This document shows, in pieces, positions 34,189 to 46,619 of a stretch of DNA of 64,000 bases. Made by a program: the position numbers and the translations under genes. Position 1 is the stretch's first letter. Every line of letters begins with the position of its first letter. The stretch is from Siphonodentalium dalli (lineage: Eukaryota > Mollusca > Scaphopoda > Gadilida > Siphonodentaliidae). The notes below the pieces were generated by a model, which was given only the letters and a program-made list of their open reading frames with translations, made no database searches and was not told the origin of the DNA. The DNA is taken from positions 151,772,875-151,836,874 of the forward strand of contig CP136062.1 of the NCBI GenBank assembly GCA_032622095.1, in the 5' to 3' direction.

Positions 34189-34650
34189 CAAGTCTGAGTT
34201 TAGTGTGCCTGTCATTTGCAGAATGAGGTCCCCAGAGGGTGAATTTTGTGACGCTATCCCGCATAGCAGGCTAGCATCACCAAATTCACCTTCTGAAGAC
34301 CTCATTCTGCTTGGCCTCATCTGATATGGGAGACATAGACTCTGATTGAAGTTCCCAAATGGTGAATATTGTGATGTACACCCATTGGGAACCTTGTTTA
34401 TGCAAGGTGTCGTCTGCCAATTTGGGGATATAGAGAAACTAAACTAAAAAATAAATAGAATCTATGTGAAGAGAAGTTTCTATAGAAAGTTGATAATAAA
34501 GAAACTTTCCAGAGAAAATGAGGCCTAAGCAGAAAGAAGGTCCCCAGAGGGTGAATTTAGTGATGCTAGCCGCTATGCAGGATAGCATCACTAAATTCAC
34601 CCTCTGGAGACCTCATTCTGCAAATGACAGGCACACTAAACTCAGGCTTG
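34189..34650. mobile_element. 'AAGCCTG' MITE, full copy 4 (462 bp)
   Basis: The terminal inverted repeats begin CAAGTCTGAGTTTAGTGTGC and run about 40 bp. Each end forms a secondary hairpin ('gaggtccccagagggtgaat' and its inverse). The interior is AT-rich. It is closest to 58449-58911. Confidence 0.88.
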
Positions 34651-34940
34651 ATAATAACACGATCTGTGATCTTCACCAATCATTTCATTTTCATTCACTA
34701 GTATTTTGTGATAAAAGTATTAATATTTAATATAAATCCGTCCATGTGATATTTTAAATGAGCTGTTTTTGTTTTTGGTATATACTTGTCTGTTGATTGT
34801 AATATTTATATACAATGAAGCAATCTTACACTATTCTATGCTCTGTTTCACATTTGTTCACCTATGGTTTGCTACTTCCATGGATGCAGTGGTGGGGAGG
34901 GTCCTACATCATGAATTACTACTCTGGCTAACGCCCGTAG

Positions 34941-35377
34941 AGATCATATTCCACCGGTACAAAACCTGGCAGTTTTTTTTTTATTTTGACAGGGAACCTT
35001 ATGAAGTTGAAAAAATAACTCAGGGAATATAATTCTTAGTTACTATCTGTTCCTTAATAATATACTTCACTGTAGGTGAAAGTCCCAACTCGAAATTGAA
35101 TGTTTTTCTGTGACTTTTATAAGCTGATATTGCAATAAACATTGAATTAAGTACATAAGGAGAAATTCCATAATTGTACACGCCGCAAAGCAAAATCGCT
35201 CACAAAATCTCATAAAATGTGAAATTTAGAGTGGGGACCTTCACCTACAGTGAAATACATTGTTATGGAACAGATCATAACAAAGAAAGATATTCCCTGC
35301 CTTATTTATCGACTTTATAAGGTTACATGTCAAAACTTCAAAAAGTTCTAAGGTTTTGTACTGGTGGAATATAATCT
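34941..35377. mobile_element. MITE with about 27 bp TIRs (437 bp)
   Basis: The ends AGATCATATTCCACCGGTAC and the near-identical inverse at 35351-35377 continue into inner inverted matches around the 'cttcactgtaggtgaaagt' region. A fragment related to its interior occurs at 45148-45255. The target duplication is unclear. Confidence 0.7.
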
Positions 35378-37507
35378 GTACGTGCGTAGTTTAAAAGTAC
35401 AGATTCATGACATGATCTAGGAGGGTCCAAGTCACTGGTCCCCAGAACAAAAATTGAGCCCACCCAGTAATACTTGAGAAAATTTTCTCAACATTGTTGA
35501 TAGTCAATTCCAGTTAATTGCAATATCGTTTAAATGCATATTTCGGCTATTTGCATAAAATATGCATGCACCAAACCATTTTCTCATAAAAAGACTATTT
35601 TATACATGTAACAACAAATAAAGATGTTAATGAATCAGTTTATTGACATAATAGTAATTTACAACAAGGTATGAGATGAAAATATGATACAGCAATCTAA
35701 TTATTTCGCTATTTTGCCATTTCGTGGTACTACATACTGTACAAACTAAACAATCTTAAGAACCTCAAATGGGATGATGGGGTGATTTCGGCTTTATGCA
35801 TATTCGGTTGTATGCATGGGAAAGACCATGCACCAACGCTATGCAATAAAGCGGAATTGACTGTACCACCAAGTTTAACTACACTCCCTAGTGGTATTTG
35901 GCATTTTGTTGAAAGTGAAGAATATTGTCTGAATAAAGCATGCACTGTTGTTTGTTTTCATTTTTGGATACACAAGCATTAATTTATATATAATAGGGGA
36001 TTGCCTGTCTAAAATGACGGGTGACAAACATGACATGTAGGATAATCATGTAAATGTGACATTTCCCTCATGTCTTGTTACCTATGTGCACCAATTTTCC
36101 CACATATTTTTTTAGCTGATAATAAACGCTCTTTATTAATCATTAAATTTATCAGCCCCCACCCTTTTAAGTCATCCGAGGTCGAGGCATCTATCCCATG
36201 ACATTCCACTGGCCCATTGACCAATGTTTACCATTTTTTCTACATATATTCTAAGCTGATAAGGAATGCTCATTTTGCTGATATATGCCCTTTAAGATGT
36301 CTGAGGTAAAAAATGACGGGTGACAAACATGACATGCAGGAAAATATCATCACCTCTGATAACGATATAAAGATATTAACCAGCAAACTGTACGCGGAAT
36401 TTGTCTGGAATTTATGACAGATGCCACTGAAACCACATTCGTCTTTTGAGAAGGTAACGCATTATATCAGTAAACATATCGCTTGATAACCTTTGGAAAA
36501 CGCATTATATCGTGGGTTGTCTTGCACCTATTGGCCTGAAATTTTGAGTGTCTTATGCTAAGATGTGCCTGAGGACATGGTCAAAATTTGGGAACAATAT
36601 TTATTTTTAAATGCGCCAAAATCGTGACATATAAACACACACATGACAAACATTTGGCTTTAAATACACATATGTTTAATATCAAGGCATTGAAAATAAG
36701 TAGTTTAAAACTTTGTACTATATGTATTTTTCAGCTGTACCAACCGCAAATGTGTTGATGCGATGTCATGTATGCAATACGAGGTACATTACGCATTATC
36801 TTCTACACAAATTATGTTGGTCACTTCCAGTGAAGATAGATAGTTTATTGGATAATATAGCACATGTATAGGTGGAAAAATACATAAATATCTGTATAAT
36901 ACATATACCGGTATATTATCCAGCGAAGCCATGGCCATGTTGTTCATCTTTCTGGCAATGCCCAGGCATCTTAGCACCACTGCACTCCCAGACTATCCAA
37001 GTATACTTGCTATCAAAGTATTACTAGAATTCCTTGGTTAGGATGCACAGGGATCATATGAATTATGTGAATTGGTTAGAATTTCATATTAATATATCAT
37101 GAATTGCAGTGGAAGGGTTAAGAACTCTATTAATTTATGTACCATCATAATGTTGATTTATTTCCTTACAGTTACAAGAGTCCAATTAGTACATATAATA
37201 TTATTACTGATGTTGAAGTGAGATGACTTTATATACAATAATTATATTTACACTCACACATGCATTCGCATTGTGGAACTTGAATGCAGCACGTTGGTTG
37301 GTCAAAATTACGTCCTGTAAAAGCCAGCTTTGGTCACTAGGATGTAACAACTACAGATACAAATGATGTTGCACGCTGACCCCCTACTTGTTTCCATTTT
37401 TGTGTAGATGCAACTTGCACTGAGCCATGAGAATAATGTTGAAATTGGTGCTTAACGCTCTTTTAATCCGACAGTTGACTTGGTTGAGTGTAAATATAAG
37501 TAATGGA
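35378..37507. other. Intergenic, no gene seen
   Basis: No protein, RNA gene or clear mobile element was recognised. 'atgacgggtgacaaacatga' occurs twice (about 36014 and 36312), showing a local repeat. Confidence 0.4.
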
Positions 37508-37632
37508 TGTTGATTTTATTGCGTTCCATAGAGTATGAATGCAAGTTGGTCTGACATTTTAATGTAGCGTTCCACACAAAATGTCAGACCAACTTGCATC
37601 CATATTCTATAGAACGCAAGAAAATCTACATC
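37508..37632. repeat. Inverted repeat with about 53 bp arms
   Basis: The left arm starts 'ttgattttattgcgttcc' and the right arm reads 'gaacgcaagaaaatctaca' at its end. The arms are separated by about 20 bp. This may be a foldback element of which only the hairpin is clear. Confidence 0.75.
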
Positions 37633-37791
37633 AATTTCTAAAATGGATTGTCACATTCTGCACTCAAAACAATATTAAGTAATCAGAAAATGTCGAGGCT
37701 TCTATACAAACTTATTCAAGGGTAATTTGTAATATCCCTAATATCATTGGGTAACAAGTTCCAGATTTTGGGAAATTGACGAAGGGGGAGT

Positions 37792-37797
37792 TTTATT
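37792..37797 (-). terminator. Candidate polyadenylation signal of the zinc-finger gene
   Basis: TTTATT on the plus strand is AATAAA on the minus strand, about 77 bp past the stop codon of the zinc-finger gene. The spacing is plausible. Confidence 0.5.
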
Positions 37798-37873
37798 TTA
37801 GTGAATTCAACACGCGACTCCAGCTACTCTTGCCTGTAAGTGCTTTATCACGGTAATCGCACTTGAACGGTAT

Positions 37874-39199
37874 CTATCCTGTGTGTTTCCGAATGTGGCA
37901 TTCCAACGTATATTTACGGTTGAAAGCTTTTTCACAAATAAGACATTTAAATGGCTTCCCTCCAGTGTGAGTTCTCATATGAGCATCTAGCGTCCCCTTT
38001 TGTCGGAATGTTTTTCCACAATTGACGCATGCGTATGGTCGTATATCTGAGTGGATTAGAATGTGTTTCTTCAGAGTGCAACTCTGTGTGAATGCTTTTT
38101 TACATATCTCACATTTAAACGGCCGGTCTCCAGTGTGAACTCGATGATGAACTCTCAGGTCCTTTAAATCAAGAAATCTCTTTTTGCAAACGAAACACTC
38201 GTGAGGTTTGTCGATTGTGTGATGTCTTTTTATATGATAATTCATACTCTCTTTCTTACTAAACTTCTTCTCGCAAAGATGACAGCTGAATGACAGATCC
38301 AAGTCACTATGATTGTATAACATATGCTTATTGAGTGAAGACTTGACTCCAAAGAAAATATGACATTGACGGCACTCGAAATCTCTCCGACCTTCGTGAA
38401 CAGTTTTTACATGTTGGTCCAGGTTGTATTGTGAGGATAACTTTTTAGAACAAATTTTACATTTGACTAAATCTTTCCCAGAATGAATTTGAAAATGTCG
38501 TTTGAGACTTCCATTTTCTGTGAATGTTAAGTGACAGATGTCACATTTGAATCCTTTGTCTCCCGTATGAACCACCTCATGTTTGACCAAATTTGTTGAT
38601 CTAGCAAATTTCTTGAGGCAGACAGAACACTGGTATGGCTTCTCCCCACTGTGAACCATTTCATGTTTTTTGAGCTTCCATACATCAGCAAGCACCTTTC
38701 TACAAATCAGGCATTCAAGTGGTCCTTTAGGATACATTGCAGGGCGCCCTTGACGCTTTTTTCTTGAATTATCATTCACACATCGCTTCCTTTTTGGGCG
38801 ACTTTTCAACCCATTTGAAAGTTCATGTTGTGCATCTCTTGCATTCGTGCCGACTGTGTTTTGACCATCACTTTTTACACCTTCAGAGTTGGGATCCGGA
38901 GTTGGTTGGAATGAATCCATTGCGCTGATGGGTAGAGCCTCCATGGATTGATTCACTCCAGTCTGCTCATTGATTTCACCGATATTGATTTGATCACATC
39001 CACCCTCTTTAGATATCTCTTGTTTTTCATGATTTCCAGAGGGCTGTGACTTCAGGTAACAATCATAGACATACTTGCCCTCACACACAAAGTCTTCTGG
39101 GGTGTCATAAGCATATAGGACAAACCCGAGTGCAGTTCTTGTTGTAAGTTTTGGATACATCGGAATTTTTTTATTTCTACCCAGAACAAAAGCATGCAT
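37874..39199 (-). CDS. C2H2 zinc-finger protein with ten tandem fingers
   Basis: The frame encodes 441 residues from the ATG at 39199. Ten C2H2 fingers (Cys-X2-Cys ... His-X3/4-His) run from about residue 163 to the C-terminus. Several are joined by TGEKP-type linkers (SGEKPY, TGDKGF, TGDRPF, TGGKPF). Known proteins of this class are nuclear DNA-binding regulators. Just before the fingers are basic stretches RPKRKR and RKKRQGRP, a likely nuclear localisation signal. The first 100 residues include LTTRTALGFVLYAYD and are not a domain I recognise; the middle is acidic and low-complexity. The ORF is a single uninterrupted exon. An in-frame stop lies about 55 bp upstream, so N-terminal extension would require splicing. 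No orthologue is assigned, because many such genes arose by lineage-specific duplication. Confidence 0.9.
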   Translation of the reverse strand: MHAFVLGRNKKIPMYPKLTTRTALGFVLYAYDTPEDFVCEGKYVYDCYLKSQPSGNHEKQEISKEGGCDQINIGEINEQTGVNQSMEALPISAMDSFQPTPDPNSEGVKSDGQNTVGTNARDAQHELSNGLKSRPKRKRCVNDNSRKKRQGRPAMYPKGPLECLICRKVLADVWKLKKHEMVHSGEKPYQCSVCLKKFARSTNLVKHEVVHTGDKGFKCDICHLTFTENGSLKRHFQIHSGKDLVKCKICSKKLSSQYNLDQHVKTVHEGRRDFECRQCHIFFGVKSSLNKHMLYNHSDLDLSFSCHLCEKKFSKKESMNYHIKRHHTIDKPHECFVCKKRFLDLKDLRVHHRVHTGDRPFKCEICKKAFTQSCTLKKHILIHSDIRPYACVNCGKTFRQKGTLDAHMRTHTGGKPFKCLICEKAFNRKYTLECHIRKHTG

Positions 39200-39209
39200 C
39201 GTTAGCACT

Positions 39210-40770
39210 ATTTGTGTGGGGTGATGGTCTGTTCTTTTCTCTTTACATCAAGTAAGTGTTCTACATGTAGGTCAGCTTCAACTGAATAAACTTTTTTTCT
39301 GAAACAAAAACCAAAATTGATATTATTAAGGCCAAAAAAAAGAGACCTGTTTCTGGTAACCCACCGCCCCTCTTTGAGCAGCCCTGAAGGTTTTTTATTT
39401 TGTTTTTGAAAAAAAAAAAATGTTTTTGTTATGTATTTTACCAACATGTCCATCAGTATTGACCATTGGTGAGCAAAATACATGAGCCCTAACATTCCAG
39501 TTATATGGGACTGGATCAATACAGTGTAATGTACGAACAGTGACTATTATGTACATGTATACAACGTCAAAATGTAGACTTTAACGTCGAACTTCATCAA
39601 TTGTCATTTCACTTGATAAAGGGTTCACAGATGGCCGGAATATTTTGTGCATTATACACTAATGAGTCTATAAATGTGTTATCATTCAATTCCTGTCATC
39701 TTATAACATAAAGTAGATCACTACAGTTAGGCAGATGATAAATTTATTTGCTGATCATCATGCTATATATTGGAATGGTCAATTCTTCATTTCTAAGGAT
39801 GTTCTGATAATATGAGCAGACAGGCAGAAGAATTACCCCTGAGATTTCTCCCTGCTGGATACCGGCCATTCATTCATATGTAGGGACATTCATAAATAAA
39901 TTCAACAAAAGGCTAATCAAGTAACAACTCAAGTAATATCCAGTTATCAAAGGGGTAAATAAAGTGCACCATCTTCAATATACTATAGCCATCATTTAAA
40001 TAGTCAATTGCATGTACATTACAATTAACGAACAAGGGATAGCTATGTTTGAGGTTAATTCGAGACCAACAGAAAATAAAATGAAAAAATAAAATAACAT
40101 GAATGGTTGGGTTAAGGGATTATTGTCGTTTCAGCCACTAGCCCATATCACATCATCAGTTTTGCTGGTAGTGAGAATACCAACTGTTAATTTAGGTGTT
40201 CACTGCACATAGAAACATAACCCAGCTTGCCGACCAAACAAAGAACCCCCCACCCCAATTACGCCTCTGAATTTGTCACGTTCCCTAATTTCGTTGTATA
40301 AATTACCTATGTCCACGTATTATGCAAAGCAGTTGAAAAGCGACAGTGGTAATGTTTTGTCGAGTTAGAGTAGACAAAACTAAATGATGGTCAGCTGCAT
40401 GGTCACGTGTACATTACGTAAGTCAGGTTATAAAATATAGTTACCTCAAATTCATCAAACATTTTTTGTCTTTTAAAACGCGACATCAAGCGGGATATGT
40501 TCGTTCCATGGTCTGGCTGCATGCGTAATAGTCTAAATACAGATAAACCGAATGTTTATGAGTTATACTTGTGCCTCGGGCCATATGACACGTAAATAAG
40601 TTACATGTCCCCATACTCAATGGTCAGCGTCAGCGATTATCGCACCTTTTAGTCCAAAATTGACTATACATTAGTATCCCGTAGATTTTCGACTACGCAC
40701 TTTTATACGCGCGAGCGAAACACAGAAAGGAAGTATGACTGTTGCGCTCTGGTGGAGATTACTAAGGCTG
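39210..40770. other. Upstream region of the zinc-finger gene, no further gene seen
   Basis: An open frame at 39208-39519 on the minus strand has no domain and probably lies in 5' untranslated or intronic sequence. No promoter motif is confident. Confidence 0.35.
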
Positions 40771-42331
40771 AAGGGGTCTCACCAAAAAAAGTGCTGAAGG
40801 GTACACAGGGTTTTAAAATGTGCTGAAGGGTACACAGGTTTTGAAATCGCGTTTTAAATGGCGTTTTAGTATTCGTATCTGCCATGATTTCTGTTAGAGA
40901 ATGATTGTTTGCGTTCCAATGAACATGAAACTGAACAGAAAAAAAACTGCTAATGGGCATCAGACTTTCAGAAATACAGTTTTAGAAATGGTGTTAGTGC
41001 CGATCACAAACCCTGTGTACCCTTCAGCACATTTTCCAAACCCTGTGTACCCTTCAGCACTTTTTAGCTCAACTTACTTTGTTAGTTTGAGCTATTTCCA
41101 TGGTTTGGCGTCCGTCGTCCGTGTGTCCGTCAACAATTTCCTTTGGCGCGGGCTACATGTCGTACCTTTGGTCTGATCTTTATGAAATTTGTCATGAATG
41201 TTGACATTGACATGTAGATGGGAACGAGTCATTTTGGGGTCATTCGGCCAAAAAAACATGGCCCCTGGTGGCCATCTTGGATTTCAAAATTCAATCCATT
41301 GGCGCGGGCTACAGGTCGTATACTGTTCGTCTGATGACTCTGATCATCATGAAATTTGTCATGGATGTTAATATTGACATGTAGATGGGAACGAGTTATT
41401 TTGGGGTCGTTCAGCCAAAAAACATGGCCGCCAGCAGCCATCTTGGATTTTACTCTTTGCATGACTAAATTCTTTGGCGCGGTCTACATGTTGTAGCTTT
41501 GGTCAGAACTTCATGAAATTTGTCATGAATGTTGATATTGACATGTAGATGGGAACGAGTCATTTTGGGGTCATACGGCCAAAAAACATGGCCGCTGGCG
41601 GCCATCTTGGATTTAAAAATTCAATCCATTGGCACGGGCTACAGGTCGTACTGTTCGTCTGATCATCATGATATTTATCATGGATGTTAATATTAACATG
41701 TAGATGGGAACGAGTGATTTTGGGGTCGTTTGGCTAAAAAAAACATGTCCGCCAGCAGCCATATTGGATTTTACTCTTTGCATGACTAAATCCTTTGGTG
41801 CGGGTTACAGGTCGTAGCTTTGGTCGGAACTTCATGAAATTTGTCATGGATGTTAACAATGACATGTAGATGGGGAAACGAGTCATTTTGGGGTCGTTCA
41901 GCCGAAAAAACATGGCCGCCAGCAGCCATCTTGGATTTTACTATTTGCATGACTAAATCCATTGGCACAGGCTACAGGTCGTACCTTTGATCAGATCATT
42001 ATGAGATGTGTAAAGGCTGTAGATGGGAACAGGTCATTTTGGGGTAATTCGGAAAAAACATGGCTGCCGGTGGCCATTTTAGAATTTACTCTTTGCATCA
42101 ATAAATCCTTTGGCACACCATAATCACCACAACCCTGATCCGATCATTATGAAACCTGTCATGAATGTTGATATTGACATGTACATCTAGTCTTACTTAG
42201 ACATTTCAATTAGCACCTTTCCTATTCCTCCATTTACTGTCAACCATTAAATTATTCCCCTACCTAGCTAAGTTGAGCTACAGTGTCATTGACACTTTCA
42301 TTTTGGTGAGAGTGACCCCTTCAGCATTACG
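40771..42331. mobile_element. Element with 'GCTGAAGGGGTC' termini enclosing a 'GCTCAACTTAC' tandem element
   Basis: The left edge 'ggctgaaggggtctcacc' and right edge 'gagagtgaccccttcagc' are imperfect inverted repeats. Inside, from about 41064 to 42296, is an element with end 'agctcaacttactttg' and about four tandem units of about 300 bp. Units carry 'gggctacaggtcgta', 'gatgggaacgagtcattttg' and 'catggccgcc'. The same inner element lies inverted at 56171-57645. Confidence 0.75.
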
Positions 42332-42684
42332 CTGCTCCATGCCCAATCCCAAGCTCTCCCAATCAGTCTACCTTCTGTGATTTTCTACGCACTATTGTGC
42401 AAAGAACGATATTCAGAGCAGTTGTGATCGAAGTTCTCCGAGACTTTATTCTGGTAGAGATTGGCACAAGCCATGGTCACGTCTACTAATTTTGGCGGGA
42501 AAACTTTAATCACGTGAATCGAGATCTGATTAACCCCTCATGGTCGCGTGAGCAATCATGGTGAAGAATGTTTGGCAACAGCAAGGCAGAGTTCAGTCCC
42601 CTCGTTTGTAAACCAGCCATAGACTAAATATTATATATGTAACTCACCTGCTCGTCCATTTCCGCAGTCAAAAATATATATTTT

Positions 42685-43087
42685 CATACTAAGTGTAATT
42701 ATCACTAAATCCAGCATTCCTATTGGTCGGCGCCCACGTGACTAGTTGCAATTATTTCTCGGTGAACGCGCAACAGGTCATAACTGCAGCCCCATAATTA
42801 CATCGACGCGTCATCGGTTTCGGAAAGAAGAACGCGTAATGTTTTGGGCTGGTTTTGTCACGATACACTTTTCGATTTAAATACATTTACAAAAGTGGCT
42901 TTTTCGCTAAATGTATATAAATATAAGGATTAACTGTCATGTGGACTGTTTTTATGGAGATGTAACCGCGAGGTGAGTGGTCATAACTTGTATGTATAAA
43001 ACCCTTCGGGTTTTACACAAGTTATGACCACTCACCTCGCGGTTACATCTCCATAAAAACAGTCCACATGACAGTTAATCCTTATAT
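42685..43087. repeat. Dispersed repeat ending in a long hairpin, copy 2
   Basis: Same family as 27925-28412. The hairpin arms are 42921-42989 and 43019-43087. The loop region extends the stem with 'aaaaccc-ttcg-ggtttt'. Relative to copy 1 the arms show two paired substitutions that keep base pairing. Confidence 0.9.
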
Positions 43088-44059
43088 AATGCCCCAGCTG
43101 TTGGGATTGACTAAATATGTTCTTATAGGCCTATAGTCTGTGAACCCACGCATCGATGGGACAAGGGAGCGTGGCGTTAAACCGAGTAAAAATCGAAATT
43201 AAAAACGAGCGCGCCGGCTGTTTCTGGTGGGTGACCTACTAATGGATGCTGAACCGTATTTGACAAATTTAATTAATGAATGTTATTTAGTGATTTTCCG
43301 GTGCGTCTGTACGTCTGCATGCCTTTTGCTGCTATTTTCACCGTTTTTCTTCAAACTTTTGGGGTTGGACAAAAAACTTGTGTTGGAGGGGTGGGTGTCC
43401 TAGATCGGACAGGGAAAAATATGCGTTCCCGGGGTGGTGGGTCCGTAAAATTAAGAAATCAAAATGTTCAACTTTTTAGCCTGGAGTTTTTCCCTGACCC
43501 CCCTCCCAGATCAATACAGAAATTAAAAATGCATAATCCGAATTAACGCTCGAATCCGAGTGAGTACCTTTAAAATCGTGCATGGCAGTTACACAGACGT
43601 AATTCTGATCAGATTATCGGCTGCTTTTCAAATAGACTGGCGAATTACCTGCACAGAAAGAATTTATTTTGAATTAATTGGGACATAATTATCTAACGTG
43701 TTTGTTTCTGAATTATTCTTATTGCTATGAATTCAATGTGAGAACGTATGGAATCTACTCTAAATTGAGTCCGTATGACTATAATTGTTGTATTATTACA
43801 CATCGAGTGACTTTTCTCGCCAGGTGCACGTCAATAGCAATATCATAGTAACACGTTAATATATAGTTATGCGCTTGACGCATGTAGTCTGAACCTGGCT
43901 AATAACAACCTCAATATACGATGTCCAAATTCCAATACATGTACGCTTCTGGAATTTCGTTTAGGACCAAAACGAAAACGTCGACCACATATTATACATG
44001 CGATGTTTGTTTTTTTGGTTTTTCAAATTTCCAATGAAATGGACCAAAATAGAGTAAAT
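43088..44059. other. No gene seen
   Basis: There is no supported gene. 'gagtacctttaa' near 43572 resembles the right end of the foldback element at 28613-29075, so an element edge may lie here. Confidence 0.35.
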
Positions 44060-44976
44060 CTTCCTTATCTTATCTTATTTTATAATGTTAATACCTCCTT
44101 TATGCCAGGAGAACCGCCGATGGCCCGACACACCCATATTGACTGAAGTCCATATCGGATCGGAAATTGACAGAATCGGCCCGCGGTTCGAATCGTGAGC
44201 ATATTTGCCTTACATAAACGAATATACGTCACTCATTGCCATGGGACTCTGTGATTGTTTGACACGAGAAGACTACCAGAACAATCACAACAGGTATGTT
44301 CTCGAAAGTAGTAGGACAAGATATGACATGCGACAGAGCATTTTAAGCGTGTCGGGGTTCGGTATCCGTTAACTTCTTCTTATAAACATCTGCATGTACC
44401 GCAAGTTTGCCTATTGTCGCACCATGCTCGGTGTCGGAAGTGCTCATATTTACAGTGAAATAATTATATACATAGTTCTGGTGTTCTTTTGCCGTGCGAG
44501 GTTTCATTTTTGGAGAGAGACGCAAAGAGGGCATGGTCTTGAAGAGCTTCTCGTCTCTGATGGTGCGTTCTTCCACTTCCATAGCATTCCAGAACTGTAT
44601 TGTCCCATATACATGTAAGAAGGAATATTTGTAAGTATCCACCCCCGCAAACATTAGATGGTACTTTTGCTGGTGGCCTTTCGTGTTGGCTGTTGTCTTT
44701 GCGATGTATTTGGCTGCCGGGATGTCAACGGAGCCATACACTACTCGATGGAACACACCATGTCCGCTAGGTATCTGCTCTGCGACTTTCCAGTGATTCC
44801 CATCTGAGTTGTTTCTTCGTGGCGTAGATTTCACTCTTCATGCAGTTGTAGTCATTGGTCACACACCTAGCTGCCCTGTTTTGTACTTTCTCCAGATCGT
44901 CGATGTGTGTTTTTGTAGTTATAGATGACGGGTGACATCCCTGCAATCTGGGATAGACGATGCGCTCATGGGTCAA
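44060..44976 (-). pseudogene. 5'-truncated LINE: C-terminal reverse-transcriptase tail and 3' end
   Basis: Two overlapping minus-strand frames, linked by a frameshift near 44770-44830, carry DLEKVQNRAARCVTNDYN, LRWESLESRRADT and, further on, VDIPAAKYI and YKYSFL...TIQFWNAMEV. From memory this order (QNRAAR, then W..L..RR, then a tail with TIQ.WN) is typical of the end of LINE reverse-transcriptase proteins. The catalytic core upstream is absent, as expected after 5' truncation at insertion. The 3' end runs to about 44060, where 'cttatcttatcttatttta' on the plus strand gives a short A-rich repeat tail. A nonfunctional relic. Confidence 0.8.
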
Positions 44977-45147
44977 GGGTCAGAACTTATATAATCCGAC
45001 TTTTGGATGAATGTATACAAGTACATCGGGACCTATTTCCAAACTTAATAAGTCGATGACATGCGCGTGTTAATCCGTTACAATTTAACTAAATCATGCC
45101 ACGAATCTCTATCTACTCAGCTACATACGTAATAAAGTCCCCCCCGG

Positions 45148-45255
45148 GAGAAATTCCATAATTGTAAGCCACGCAAGGCAAAATTGCCCACAAAATCACA
45201 TGAAATCATTCAATTTCGAATTGGGATCTTCACCTACATTTAAATAACCTTTCAT
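45148..45255. repeat. Fragment related to the MITE at 34941-35377
   Basis: 'gagaaattccataattgta' and the following 90 bp resemble 35157-35260, including 'accttcacctaca'-type sequence. Confidence 0.6.
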
Positions 45256-46619
45256 ATTAGATAAATAGTCCGGGAGCTAATAGGGGTACCCTTGCACCCA
45301 CCCCCTGGGACTTAACTTCACCCAACTCATTTTGTTCCTTATTATGTCCTTCAACTTAAAAGCAGTGTTAACAAGAAAAAAAAGTGGCCTTTTAGACTCC
45401 AGACAAGATGGCGTCCATCATGGCCGCCGTTTTTCAGACCAGACCCTAAGTCAGTTTTATGCAAATTATAGCGGGAATATAGTAAAATGTATACAAATGT
45501 ATATATTTTCGTGAAGCTAAGACATAATGACACTTTTTTGGGGCAAAATTGAAACTCACCATCCAAGATGGCCGGCAAAATGGCCGCCGGAAGTTGAAAA
45601 TATGACATTTTCTCACAAATATATTCTAGATCAATTCATGCTGTTTGGAACTGGTTGAGTAATGCAACTTTATTTTGTGTTTTGTATATTAACTGATCAT
45701 TGGAGCAATTAAATATGCAATTATTGGGGTCCTAACCCCTTCCGATCCCTCAAAAATTCGATTTTACAGAATGCGGTATAAAACTTTACAAAAAAATCAC
45801 AATTGGGATTCTAGTCATATTTCAACAAGAAATGAACAGAACTTTGTAATGTAAGTGAGGCATATCATTACCTATGAATATTCCAAATCACTGGAACCAA
45901 AATTCTTACTTTGGCTCAAAATGGCTGCCAATATGGCCGCCAAAAATATGGAAAATGGTAAATATTACATCAGCGTGTCCTGCAATCGCTTACAAGTTGT
46001 GGTTGATGTATAAAATTGGCTATTCTGCATTATATACATTGAATACTAACATGTCTGATGCACCATAGTTAATTGTTACTATTGTCATCACTGACATCGT
46101 CAAAAATATTGGACTTTTCTTTCAAAAACTTGACATAAATATTGGCAAAAATTCACTTTTCAGGTTTGGACCATTTTTTCAGGTAAAATATAACTATCTT
46201 TGGATTGAAAGGTGTTTATTGATTTGGTCTATCTTAAATGTGTCACACTACGGTGTTTATAGACCAAATTGCTCAAGATGGCTTCCAGAATGGCAACCAA
46301 ATTTGTAAAATGTTAATTTTTTTTACATATATCCCGAACATTATCTGCATTATCCTAAAAGGTAGCAAATTGTGACTCACTTGGTTTCTATACGTGTTGG
46401 TTAATTAACTACATGTTCTATTCTGGTTGTCCCAGTTCCGTATGCGGCATGACAAATTCATTTTAAAGTATGTAATTTTTCCGAGAACCTCTTTTGTGAT
46501 TTTGGCCATATTTATTGAAAGGAAATGGGCAGAACTTTGAGACAGAACTGAGATGGACCATAATCTTTGGCTATTCTGGTCCATTATGATAAAACAGGAT
46601 ACAGTGTGGATGCCAAGAT

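Noticed and set aside
39208-39519. Minus-strand ORF upstream of the zinc-finger gene as its N-terminal exon
   Set aside because: It is in a different frame, includes low-complexity Phe/Lys runs and has no clear donor to the zinc-finger frame.
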